Below are positions 34,827-42,190 of a DNA stretch of 64,000 nt, piece by piece; the first letter of the stretch is position 1, and each line of letters opens with the position of its first letter. The stretch covers positions 124,001 through 188,000 of the forward strand of contig NZ_CANMNP010000005.1 of NCBI RefSeq assembly GCF_947499295.1, in the 5' to 3' direction. A model generated the notes under the pieces. That model was not told where the DNA came from and ran no database searches. It saw nothing but the letters and a program-made list of their open reading frames with translations. The DNA comes from an uncultured Roseibium sp. (lineage in GTDB: Bacteria > Pseudomonadota > Alphaproteobacteria > Rhizobiales > Stappiaceae). Both the position numbers and the translations under genes were made by a program.

Positions 34827-35426
34827 ATGCGGGTCATGGAAAAGAAATCGGAACTGTCCCTTCGTGAGGAAAAGACAGCGCGCCGGCGCAGTCTGATCAT
34901 CGAAGCGGCTGCGACGCTTTTTATCCTCAAGGGTTTTCATCAGACGGGCATGCGCGACATAGCCGGGCAGGCAGACATAAGTCTTGGAAATCTATACAAT
35001 CATTTCAAGGGAAAGCATGAAATCATAGCTGCTATTTCAGAGATTGAAGCTGCGGAAATGGAGCCGCTGTTAAGTCATCTGGAAAATGCCCCGGATAGCG
35101 GTGACGACGCCCTGATGGAGTTCGCTCAAGCTTATTTCGCAGTCTGTTCTTCTCCGGCAAATGCAGCTCTGAGTGCGGAAATTGTTGCGGAGATCTTCAG
35201 AAATCCGGATATCGGTAGTGTGTTTTCAGGCACGAGAAAGCGACTGATAGGTGCTGTTGAAAGATACCTTCCCGACAATTACGCGAACCGGACCGCAACC
35301 GCAGGACTTGTTCTCGATCTGATCGAAAGGGCGGGGCAGAGTGCCGTCGGAACCAGCGATGCGTTGCAGAGCGACATCAAAACAGCCTTGCTCGAAGTCA
35401 TAGGTCGTCTGGTGGAGCGCTCATGA
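34827..35426 (+). CDS. TetR family transcriptional repressor
   Basis: A 199-residue regulator. The N-terminal helix-turn-helix covers about 22-65 (IIEAAATLFILKGFHQTGMRDIAGQADISLGNLYNHFKGK in outline), the most conserved part of TetR proteins. The C-terminal ligand domain is variable. It is divergent from the hydroxylase gene, with a palindromic operator between, so it probably responds to a lipid or related small molecule. Met4 could be the real start. Confidence 0.88.
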   Translation: MRVMEKKSELSLREEKTARRRSLIIEAAATLFILKGFHQTGMRDIAGQADISLGNLYNHFKGKHEIIAAISEIEAAEMEPLLSHLENAPDSGDDALMEFAQAYFAVCSSPANAALSAEIVAEIFRNPDIGSVFSGTRKRLIGAVERYLPDNYANRTATAGLVLDLIERAGQSAVGTSDALQSDIKTALLEVIGRLVERS

Positions 35427-35516
35427 TCGCGGGCGTGGGGCAGAGGGCCCTGGCAAATGAAAATCGAGGCAACCTTCGTGAGTTGGTTGCGCCGCGCGCC
35501 CTCCGAGGCCTGCGAC

Positions 35517-35545
35517 CAACAAAAAAAGCCGCCAGTTGGCGGCTC
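35517..35545 (-). terminator. Terminator of rcdA
   Basis: On the minus strand AGCCGCC-AACT-GGCGGCTTTTTTTG. A 7-base stem with a T-run, located just past the rcdA stop codon. Confidence 0.88.
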
Positions 35546-35571
35546 CTTCGTGTTCCTGGACCCCGGCTCGT

Positions 35572-36114
35572 TTAGCCGAGATTTCCGAACGCCGCGTGCA
35601 GCTGGTTGATTTGTGAGGCGACCGGATTGTCATTGTTTGCTTCCTCGGTCTGCGGTTCGTCACCGCCGCGGTAAAGCATCTTGTCCAAATGCACAACGCG
35701 CTCTTGCAGGCGTGTCGAGCGGCCGACCAGGTCTCGCAGGGTATCGGGAAGCTCGTCCCAGGACGGACCGCCGGTCGCGCTGCTGAGCTTGTCCAGGCGC
35801 ACCTTATTCTTCTCGCTGCCAGCCTGTTCGCGGGACATTTCGCCTTCGTTCACAGCTCTTTGCAGCAGAAGCCAGGATGCAAGCTGCATCAGACGGGTTG
35901 TCAGGCGCATGGATTCTGTTGCGTAGGCTAGCGATGCCGGACGGGGCAAGTCTTTGGCTTCTTCGCGGCCGGAGCCATCCAAATACATGGCTGTCTCTTC
36001 AACCAGTGACATGCCTTCCTGAAACAAAGTCTGGAAATTGTCAGAACTGGCAAGATGATGAGCGATGTGCACGGTGCCTATCGCTTCTTCGGCTGTTTTG
36101 ATGTCTTCCGTCAT
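35572..36114 (-). CDS. rcdA: Regulator of CtrA degradation RcdA (DUF1465)
   Basis: A 180-residue protein. FQTLFQEGMSLVEETAMYLDGSGREEAK and YATESMRLTTRLMQLASWLLLQRAV match the DUF1465/RcdA family. In Caulobacter RcdA is a ClpXP adaptor that works with CpdR and PopA to bring CtrA and other substrates to the cell pole for destruction. The C-terminal tail is charged and likely disordered, as in Caulobacter, where it binds cargo. A perfect inverted repeat lies 60-80 bases upstream. Its own terminator follows. Confidence 0.88.
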   Translation of the reverse strand: MTEDIKTAEEAIGTVHIAHHLASSDNFQTLFQEGMSLVEETAMYLDGSGREEAKDLPRPASLAYATESMRLTTRLMQLASWLLLQRAVNEGEMSREQAGSEKNKVRLDKLSSATGGPSWDELPDTLRDLVGRSTRLQERVVHLDKMLYRGGDEPQTEEANNDNPVASQINQLHAAFGNLG

Positions 36115-36172
36115 AGGATTGCTACGCCTCAGTTACACTTCCGGTTCGACTTGCATTTTTATCATTGCATGT

Positions 36173-36193
36173 CCCGAAACATGTCATTTCGGG
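36173..36193. promoter_or_regulatory. Inverted repeat upstream of rcdA
   Basis: CCCGAAA, 7 bases, TTTCGGG. The 7-base arms match perfectly, 59 bases before the rcdA start. The spacing fits a dimeric regulator. A CtrA-like TTAACCA (7 of 8 bases of the half-site) occurs further upstream at 36278-36284. The regulator is unknown. Confidence 0.4.
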
Positions 36194-36315
36194 TCAGGTG
36201 TCCCATTTTAGAACGATGCAGGTCTTCGTACCAACTACTGAGCAATCTCCATGCCAAACTCGCTCAAATGTGGCGCTTAACCAGAACGATACCAAGGATA
36301 CCATGAGCGTGGCCC

Positions 36316-36345
36316 AAAAAAAAAGAGCCGCACGGTTGCGGCTCT
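36316..36345 (-). terminator. Strong terminator of the sRNA candidate
   Basis: On the minus strand AGAGCCGCA-ACCG-TGCGGCTCT followed by nine T residues in all. It is among the strongest in the window. Confidence 0.92.
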
Positions 36346-36411
36346 GAAGTCTTTAACAGGGAGGCGTCAAACAGAGTGGACAGGAGCCACTCACATCCAG
36401 ATGACTGGATA
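36316..36411 (-). ncRNA. Candidate small RNA with exposed anti-SD motifs
   Basis: An intergenic minus-strand transcript is suggested by a strong terminator with no protein gene close upstream. In RNA order it has a hairpin GAGUGG-CUCCUGU-CCACUC with CUCCU in the loop, then an unpaired stretch holding CCUCCC (36359-36364), then the terminator. CU-rich motifs like these pair with ribosome sites of target mRNAs in Hyphomicrobiales sRNAs. A TATAAA at 36418-36423 could be the -10, but no good -35 is present. It could instead be the 3' end of the DUF1192 mRNA. Confidence 0.5.
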
Positions 36412-36486
36412 TACAAATTTATACTTTGGAAAGATTAATAAGAGGTAAACGAGTAAATTTTTACCTAGCTGGTTTACCTTGTTCAT
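36391..36486 (-). CDS. Possible 31-residue hydrophobic peptide
   Basis: An ATG-to-TGA frame starting MNKVNQLGKNLLVYLLLIFP, with one hydrophobic segment and a basic N-terminus. There is no convincing Shine-Dalgarno, and the frame overlaps the AGGTAAA boxes and the predicted sRNA promoter. A small membrane peptide or type-I-toxin-like role is conceivable, but chance in AT-rich DNA is as likely. Confidence 0.15.
   Translation of the reverse strand: MNKVNQLGKNLLVYLLLIFPKYKFVYPVIWM
36443..36479. repeat. Three AGGTAAA boxes in an AT-rich island
   Basis: AGGTAAAC lies on the plus strand at 36443-36450; AGGTAAAA and AGGTAAAC lie on the minus strand at 36459-36466 and 36472-36479. They sit 20-60 bases before the predicted -10 of the sRNA candidate, where an activator or repressor would bind. 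The surrounding 36410-36530 is clearly richer in A and T than its neighbours. Confidence 0.5.
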
Positions 36487-36532
36487 CGTCGAGTTCTCAG
36501 AATTAGTTCAAAGACTGTAATAAATGCCAAGG

Positions 36533-36730
36533 CTATTTCTGAAAGATCGAGTTTGCCGCATCGCGAATAGTACCTCGTTGCTCGAGTTCTTTCTGCGTAC
36601 GGTTAATTTCTTCGCGTAATGCCTCTATCCGCTCATTAAGGTCGTTTTCCGAATGACGTGAAAGATCCTCGCCCACAGCGATGGGGTCGCTCTCAGGTTT
36701 CTTGGGGACATCTTCGTCAAATAGGCTCAT
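36533..36730 (-). CDS. DUF1192 family protein
   Basis: A 65-residue protein from the ATG at MSLFDEDVPKKP, which follows GGGAAGGAAACA. LSRHSENDLNERIEALREEINRTQKELEQRG forms a coiled coil typical of DUF1192. Function is unknown. Its transcript may read into the downstream sRNA candidate region, about 190 bases before a terminator. Confidence 0.85.
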   Translation of the reverse strand: MSLFDEDVPKKPESDPIAVGEDLSRHSENDLNERIEALREEINRTQKELEQRGTIRDAANSIFQK

Positions 36731-36879
36731 TGTTTCCTTCCCCGGAATGTGAGACGCAGGAACGAAATGGACCGGTCGGAAAAAGCTGGATGCGTTCAAA
36801 TCGGCCCTTTGTCAATTTATCATAGTCCGGGCATCGAGCCGTGGACCAGTCCCAAAATGAACCAGAAGGAACGATCTTC

Positions 36880-37884
36880 ATGCAAAAATTGCCGGTTAGC
36901 ATGTCTGTTGTTGCAATTTCGGAAGCGGGCGGTCCGGACGTGCTGCAGCTTGAAGAGCGTCCCGTCCCGGAACCAGGTGCAGGAGACGTTCTGATCCGTG
37001 TCCATGCTGCCGGTGTGAACCGGCCCGATGTTCTCCAGCGTTTGGGGGCCTATCCGCCACCAAAAGGAGCCTCGGATCTGCCCGGCCTCGAAGTGTCGGG
37101 GGAAATTGTTGCGTGCGGCGAAGATGCTAGAGACCACAAGATTGGCGATATGGTGACTGCGCTGGCACCAGGCGGTGGATATGCCGCCTACTGCAAAGTG
37201 CCGGCGGGACATGCGCTTTCAGCTCCTCAGGGACTGACGATGATCGAGGCCGCGGCCCTGCCCGAAACCTTCTTCACCGTTTGGTCGAACGTGTTCGATC
37301 GATGCGGACTGTCCAGTGGTGAGAGGTTTCTCGTCCATGGCGGAACGTCCGGTATCGGCACAACTGCCATTCAGTTGGCGAAGGCGTTTGGCGCCGAGGT
37401 CTTCACAACGGTGGGGTCGGAAGAAAAGGCAGAAGCTGTTCGCGCCTTGGGTGCTGACCACGCGATTGTCTATCGTGAGCAAGCCTTTGAAAAGGCGATC
37501 CATGAGATCACGAATGGTGAGGGGGTGAATGTGATCCTCGACATGGTCGGGGGAGACTATGTTGAACGGAACTGGAAAGCCGCCGCAGTCGAGGGACGGA
37601 TATGCCAGATTGCCACACTGAATGGTCTTTCAGAGAAGGTGAATTTCTCACGTTTGATGGTCAAGCGGCTGACACATACGGGATCGACTTTGCGCCCTCG
37701 CAGCGACGCTTTTAAAACGGCGATTGCCGAGAACCTCAAGGCAAGGGTCTGGCCGATGCTCGAATCGGGAAAAATCAAGCCGGTTATGGATTCCACGTTT
37801 CCGTTAAGCCAGGCAGCAGATGCTCACCGGCGCATGGAAAGCTCTGAACACATTGGTAAAATCGTTCTTACGATGGAGGTTTGA
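36880..37884 (+). CDS. NAD(P)H quinone oxidoreductase, PIG3/zeta-crystallin type
   Basis: A 334-residue medium-chain reductase without zinc ligands. AAGVNRPDVLQRLGAYPPPKGASDLPG near the N-terminus and LVHGGTSGIGTTAIQLAKAFGA, the nucleotide motif, define the PIG3 quinone reductase group. It reduces quinones with NADPH by one or two electrons, a detoxifying role. The ATG with AGAAGGA upstream is preferred to the earlier in-frame GTG. Confidence 0.9.
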   Translation: MQKLPVSMSVVAISEAGGPDVLQLEERPVPEPGAGDVLIRVHAAGVNRPDVLQRLGAYPPPKGASDLPGLEVSGEIVACGEDARDHKIGDMVTALAPGGGYAAYCKVPAGHALSAPQGLTMIEAAALPETFFTVWSNVFDRCGLSSGERFLVHGGTSGIGTTAIQLAKAFGAEVFTTVGSEEKAEAVRALGADHAIVYREQAFEKAIHEITNGEGVNVILDMVGGDYVERNWKAAAVEGRICQIATLNGLSEKVNFSRLMVKRLTHTGSTLRPRSDAFKTAIAENLKARVWPMLESGKIKPVMDSTFPLSQAADAHRRMESSEHIGKIVLTMEV

Positions 37885-38037
37885 TTTCCGGGTACGGTCG
37901 GTAACGCGCAATGATTGCGTTCCCATTTGCGTTTCCCCTGCGTTTTCACTATATTCCGCCCACTTCCCATTAATGATAAATGGAACACTGCTTTTTCGCC
38001 CCGCCGGGCGAGGGAGCCGATGAGAGGAATTTACCCG

Positions 38038-38856
38038 ATGGCGAACACGCCGCTTATGCCAAAGGCAACCGCCGTCTGGCTCGTGGACAACACCGCGTTG
38101 AGCTTCACGCAGATTGCGTCCTTCTGCAGACTGCACCCGCTCGAAGTGAAGGCGATTGCCGACGGAGAAGCCGCACAGGGCATCAAAGGTCTGGATCCGA
38201 TCCTGACCGGGCAGCTCAGCCGCGAAGAAGTTGAGAAAGCCCAGAACGACCCGAACTATCAGCTGAAGCTTCAGGGGTCGAAAGTGATCGTGCCGGAGTC
38301 AAAGCGCAAGGGGCCGCGTTACACGCCCGTTTCGCGCCGCCAGGACCGTCCGAATGCAATCCTCTGGCTTGTGCGCAATCATCCGGAACTGAAAGACGCG
38401 CAGATCATTCGCCTGGTTGGCACCACCAAGCCGACCATCGCAGCAATTCGCGACCGTACGCACTGGAATTCCGCCAACCTGACACCGTCAGACCCTGTGA
38501 CACTCGGCCTCTGTAGCCAGCTGGAGCTGGACATGGAAGTTGAAAAGGCAGCCAAGAATGCTCCGCAGCCGATGGTCGGAGAGCCGGTAGAGAGATTGAT
38601 GCCGGTTGAAGAAACGACAAATGAAAACGCCATCGCGGCTGCTTTCTCCTTTGATCCGAGCCAACCGGTCAAACGTGAGGAAGAAGAAGAAATCGATGCG
38701 GACGCTGTCTTTGCGAATCTGGGCTCGCTGAAGAGTGAAGTGAGCGAAGAGAGCGAAGAAGGCGAAGAGGGTGATGAACCCGCAAGCGAAGATATTGCGC
38801 CTGAGGCTGAAGGCCAGGAAGCCCAAGAAACCGAAGGTGAAGAAGACACCAAGTAA
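38038..38856 (+). CDS. trcR: Cell cycle transcriptional regulator TrcR (DUF1013)
   Basis: A 272-residue protein. The N-terminal 170 residues (PKATAVWLVDNTALSFTQIASFC, then KGPRYTPVSRRQDRPNAILWLVRNHPELKDAQI, then GTTKPTIAAIRDRTHWN) match DUF1013/TrcR, with helix-turn-helix-like segments. The last 80 residues are strongly acidic and disordered. TrcR is a conserved alphaproteobacterial regulator linked to cell-cycle transcription. AGAGGAA supports the ATG. A strong terminator follows the stop. Confidence 0.9.
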   Translation: MANTPLMPKATAVWLVDNTALSFTQIASFCRLHPLEVKAIADGEAAQGIKGLDPILTGQLSREEVEKAQNDPNYQLKLQGSKVIVPESKRKGPRYTPVSRRQDRPNAILWLVRNHPELKDAQIIRLVGTTKPTIAAIRDRTHWNSANLTPSDPVTLGLCSQLELDMEVEKAAKNAPQPMVGEPVERLMPVEETTNENAIAAAFSFDPSQPVKREEEEEIDADAVFANLGSLKSEVSEESEEGEEGDEPASEDIAPEAEGQEAQETEGEEDTK

Positions 38857-38880
38857 TTGGTGGCTTGCCCGATTTTTCAG

Positions 38881-38914
38881 AACCGCCGGTTGTCTGCAGC
38901 CGGCGGTTTTTTCT
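38881..38914 (+). terminator. Terminator of trcR
   Basis: AACCGCCGG, ten-base loop, CCGGCGGTT, then TTTTCTT. A 9-base stem with T-run. Confidence 0.9.
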
Positions 38915-38998
38915 TACCTGGCAATCAATCATTGTTTCCGGCATCAAGTAGCTTGTTTGCCGGTACGGTTCGCATTTGCCCACGACGACAGCGCGGTT

Positions 38999-39694
38999 TC
39001 AGGGGGTTTTGTCGCGCTTGAAGCGACCGATTTGAATGTTGCTGTTCTCGCCGATCGCAAATCGCATGCAATAGAAGATGACGATCAGACTCAATACCAT
39101 CCACAGACCGCCCCAGAACACGGTCGGTAGGCCGAACTCCTCTGATAGCATATAGGCATCTGAACGCAGTCCGGATCTTCGGATCGTGTCGTCGAAAATG
39201 TCGTAAGGGACGTAGAAGATGCTCGACAAACCGATGATCCGGAGCACCATGTCATTGATCTCGAGGCTCAAGAATCGAGCGATTGCGAGCATTCCAAGGC
39301 CGGTGACGCTGCAAAAGAGCAGCGGGAACCAGTCCCGGATATAAAGCAAGGTGACCAGGAGCATGACAACGCCGAACAGCGCCAGGATTTGACGATCGAA
39401 ATCGGTGCGCAGCGCGAGAATCAGAAGTCCGGCACCCAAGATCAGTGAGCCAAGATAACCAGCGGACAGAGTCAAAAACCTGTTGCCGCCACTCGAGATC
39501 ACGTGCCCGCCCTGGTTTGGCGACAAAGAGAGATCGAGCACCGTGCCTCCGGTCAGGATTGCCGCGATGGCATGTGACATCTCGTGCAGGAACACAATCA
39601 GGATTTTGAGCGGAATGACGAGGGGTGTGTTCCACAGCAGGAACAGCACCACCATGATCGATATCAGCTGCCAGTGGTTTTTCAGGATCTGCAT
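38999..39694 (-). CDS. M50B-type membrane metalloprotease
   Basis: A 231-residue integral membrane protein with about six hydrophobic segments. FLHEMSHAIAAILTGG supplies the HExxH zinc site inside a membrane helix, as in M50B-like proteases. A second zinc ligand may lie in the SDAYMLSEEFG region, which is not certain. Such enzymes cut membrane-bound proteins or act as scaffolds. The start at MQILKNH follows AGATGAG. No substrate gene is evident nearby. Confidence 0.8.
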   Translation of the reverse strand: MQILKNHWQLISIMVVLFLLWNTPLVIPLKILIVFLHEMSHAIAAILTGGTVLDLSLSPNQGGHVISSGGNRFLTLSAGYLGSLILGAGLLILALRTDFDRQILALFGVVMLLVTLLYIRDWFPLLFCSVTGLGMLAIARFLSLEINDMVLRIIGLSSIFYVPYDIFDDTIRRSGLRSDAYMLSEEFGLPTVFWGGLWMVLSLIVIFYCMRFAIGENSNIQIGRFKRDKTP

Positions 39695-39747
39695 CTCATC
39701 TGAAAGGCCTTGGCGACACGGAAATGTCAAGCGGGTTGAGAGCCTGA

Positions 39748-40107
39748 CTAGGCTTCATCCCGCAAATCGCACCAGGCTTTCACGATCGACCGAAGTTCCG
39801 TTTCTTTGTGTGCAAGATCGTCCAGATTGGCGATCTTGAAGGAGCGAGCTTCTTTGCCGTCACCTTCCAGGTTTGGAAAGACACCTGGTATCAGGGCGCC
39901 TTTGTGAAACATAAGCGATGCGTGCTTTTTCGCCTTCGGGGAGAAACTTGCCAAATTACCTTTGTACTCGAATGTCGGTGCTTGCCACTTGATGGTTTCA
40001 CCAATCCGCGAATCTGCATTCAGGATAAGTTCGCGGGTCGCCTCGACGACAGGTTTCATTGGATTGTCATAGGCCTTTAGCCATGTGTCGACTTCGGGGT
40101 TTTTCAT
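39748..40107 (-). CDS. DUF1801 domain protein
   Basis: A 119-residue protein. VDTWLKAYDNPMKPVVEATRELIL and IGETIKWQAPTFEYKGNLASF match DUF1801 (YdhG-like). Function is unknown; the fold resembles frataxin-like small domains. It starts a few bases after the stop of the SnoaL-like gene, with TGAGG as ribosome site, so the two form one operon. Confidence 0.85.
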   Translation of the reverse strand: MKNPEVDTWLKAYDNPMKPVVEATRELILNADSRIGETIKWQAPTFEYKGNLASFSPKAKKHASLMFHKGALIPGVFPNLEGDGKEARSFKIANLDDLAHKETELRSIVKAWCDLRDEA

Positions 40108-40111
40108 GGCC

Positions 40112-40474
40112 TCAACCCAGATCAAGCGTTGTCTTCAGTGAGATGATCTTGCCGTCCTGAAGAACAAAGACATTCGTGCCGCTGCCGCTACCTCCTGGAA
40201 TGGCTTTGGAATAGCAGGTCCATTTGACTGTAATGGTCGAACCAGAGACTTCGACCGCACCCAAATGAATGACGGCATCGTCGAAGTCGTCTGTCCTGCT
40301 TGCCGTAAAAGCGGCAAGGATCGCTTCGCGTCCGCGATGAGGTTCATCTAGACCGGAAAAAGGTTCGGAATATTCGGCATCAGGGGCAAAAAGCTGCCCC
40401 AATTGTGCCTGCCCGGACGGACCGGCTTGCATTGCCAAGAAAAAGTTAGTGATCTCTAGAGGCATGTCATTCAT
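40112..40474 (-). CDS. SnoaL-like (NTF2-fold) protein
   Basis: A 120-residue protein. FAPDAEYSEPFSGLDEPHRGREAILAAF and the final WTCYSKA and FVLQDGKIISL strands are typical of SnoaL/ketosteroid-isomerase-like domains. The substrate or partner is unknown. It starts only 16 bases from the divergent LuxR-type gene, so the two promoters must overlap the opposite coding sequences. Cotranscription with the DUF1801 gene is likely. Confidence 0.82.
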   Translation of the reverse strand: MNDMPLEITNFFLAMQAGPSGQAQLGQLFAPDAEYSEPFSGLDEPHRGREAILAAFTASRTDDFDDAVIHLGAVEVSGSTITVKWTCYSKAIPGGSGSGTNVFVLQDGKIISLKTTLDLG

Positions 40475-40490
40475 GGAAGTGTCCCAAATG

Positions 40491-40910
40491 TCTGTTGATC
40501 CGAATGTGCTTGCCGCCCTATCCGAGGCGCTTGAAAGTTTGAAGAGGGATCCTCAACGACCCGTTCCGTCAGGCGTCATTGCGGCGCTCGCACCTTTGGC
40601 CAGGGAAGGAACCAACTTGAAGATCGATCTGGAAGCCAGCCACCAGATCGGCGCGCCCCTGGTCACACTCGGCTATTCCGTACCCAAGACCGATCTGTTC
40701 GCCCCATTGACACCCCGCCAGTGTGATGTCGCCGCTCTATTGGTTTGTGGTCAGTCCAATAAGGAAATTGCGAGAAACCTTTCCATCAGCCCGGCCACCG
40801 TAAAAGACCATGTGCATGCCATTCTGAAGCGCTTAAACCTGCCGTCACGGGCAGCAGTCATGGCTGCAGCGAGATCCCCGGAAAAAGCTAGCCGGGAAGA
40901 CCCACGGTAG
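40491..40910 (+). CDS. LuxR-type helix-turn-helix regulator
   Basis: A 139-residue protein. The C-terminal HTH, LTPRQCDVAALLVCGQSNKEIARNLSISPATVKDHVHAILKRL, is a clear GerE/LuxR domain. The first 70 residues show no receiver or autoinducer domain, so the signal input is unknown. The chosen ATG follows GGAAGTG; earlier in-frame ATGs exist. It may control the divergent SnoaL-DUF1801 pair. Confidence 0.8.
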   Translation, partial: SVDPNVLAALSEALESLKRDPQRPVPSGVIAALAPLAREGTNLKIDLEASHQIGAPLVTLGYSVPKTDLFAPLTPRQCDVAALLVCGQSNKEIARNLSISPATVKDHVHAILKRLNLPSRAAVMAAARSPEKASREDPR

Positions 40911-41044
40911 CAATCCATCTGAAGATGGATGCCTTCGCTCTACTGCTCCGGCTCAGATACGGACTGCAACGGCAAATTAAGAAAGCTGGAGGCAATCTGC
41001 CGCACAGATGAACAGTCTTCCTGTTGAACGTGAGCGGCCCGTAG

Positions 41045-42172
41045 ATGACGAACGAGATTGCAATCGCAGGCGCCGTGACGTTTCGTCCCCGTTTCGACAA
41101 CGTGTCGAGGGATTGCGAGCGTCTTATGGAGCATGTCGTCGAGCTTGCCCATCAGGGGCGGCTGGAGCGGCAAGAGGGCAAGTCTCTCTTCGACCTTTAT
41201 CTCAGAGACGCCGAGCGGCGTTTGATCGAAGCATATTTTGCGCGTGAGCTCTATGAAGAGATTGAAACGCACTATTGTTTCACATTTGAGATCGCATTCG
41301 GCTGGCCTCATCCCGATATGCGTTCCGATCTAGAGAAGCTCGTTTCAGCGGGGCAGGGCCAGCGGGCAATTCGGATCTGGCGAAATTACCTGGCGTTGAT
41401 CAAGCATCATTATTGGGAGCTGATCGCTGCTCGAAGCCGCGGTTTCGAAAAGGCTCACCATCTGCACGAAAGCGAAGCTGAGCAACGCGCAGAATGGGAA
41501 CGCTGGACCGGGCGTGTTCCCGAATACAAGGCAGACCTTCTGGCCATGATAGACGTGGCGGAGGAGTGTTTTGCAAGGGCAGGGGCGAGCAGTGCCCAGA
41601 TTGCGCGTCTCGCCGCGGAGCGTGACGAAGTAGCGGTGGAAGAACGCCGTCGTCCGAGTGGTAAAGTCGACCCAAGAAAAATCGATGAAGATGTTTTTTG
41701 GGAAATCGTAGGACTTCCCGGTGCCGATGGCCTGGGCGGGCAGGTTGAACAGCTCGTCGAGCGCTTGGCCGGGTTCAAGGCAGCACCTATCAAGTCCTTT
41801 GACACTTTGCTGCAGGAAAAGAGTGCCCTGGCTTACCGAGAAGATATTTGGGCACTTGCCTACCTAATGAACGATGGTTGCTCGGATGATGACTTTGAAG
41901 GTTTCAGGTATTGGCTCCTCCTGCAGGGACGTGAAGTTTTTGAGGCGGTCTTGATTGATCCCGATGCCTTTCCTGTCTCCCGCTTTGACGGAAAAGCCGG
42001 CAGTACAATGGATCTGAGGTTGGCACCGATGCAGGCCTTTGAGATGCGCCAGGGCAAAGCGCTTTCCCGCAAAGCGGTCAAGTTGCCCGATATCGATCTC
42101 GCAGAATTCGATGAAACTGAACTTGCCAATCGCTTTCCAAGAGTGAGTCTGGAGCTCGCTCGAACGCGATGA
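41045..42172 (+). CDS. DUF4240 domain protein
   Basis: A 375-residue cytoplasmic protein. The C-terminal half (about 210-320), with FWEIVGLPGA, LAYREDIWALAYLMNDGCSDDDFEGFRYWLLLQGREVFE, matches DUF4240. The N-terminal 170 residues are helical and charged (RAIRIWRNYLALIKHHYWEL) and I do not recognise them. Function is unknown. Its convergent neighbours are a MotB-like protein and its partner. Confidence 0.75.
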   Translation: MTNEIAIAGAVTFRPRFDNVSRDCERLMEHVVELAHQGRLERQEGKSLFDLYLRDAERRLIEAYFARELYEEIETHYCFTFEIAFGWPHPDMRSDLEKLVSAGQGQRAIRIWRNYLALIKHHYWELIAARSRGFEKAHHLHESEAEQRAEWERWTGRVPEYKADLLAMIDVAEECFARAGASSAQIARLAAERDEVAVEERRRPSGKVDPRKIDEDVFWEIVGLPGADGLGGQVEQLVERLAGFKAAPIKSFDTLLQEKSALAYREDIWALAYLMNDGCSDDDFEGFRYWLLLQGREVFEAVLIDPDAFPVSRFDGKAGSTMDLRLAPMQAFEMRQGKALSRKAVKLPDIDLAEFDETELANRFPRVSLELARTR

Positions 42173-42190
42173 ACGGGCGCAACGGGGCAG

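Noticed and set aside
36165..36347. Short plus-strand frame ending in the terminator at 36.3 kb
   Set aside because: Its end is simply the terminator hairpin read as codons, and the sequence contains a regulatory inverted repeat. There is no ribosome site.
36435..36449. Full CtrA site TTAA-N7-TAAA before the sRNA candidate
   Set aside because: One half does not match the consensus and it overlaps an AGGTAAA box. The match is too weak in AT-rich DNA to report as a site.
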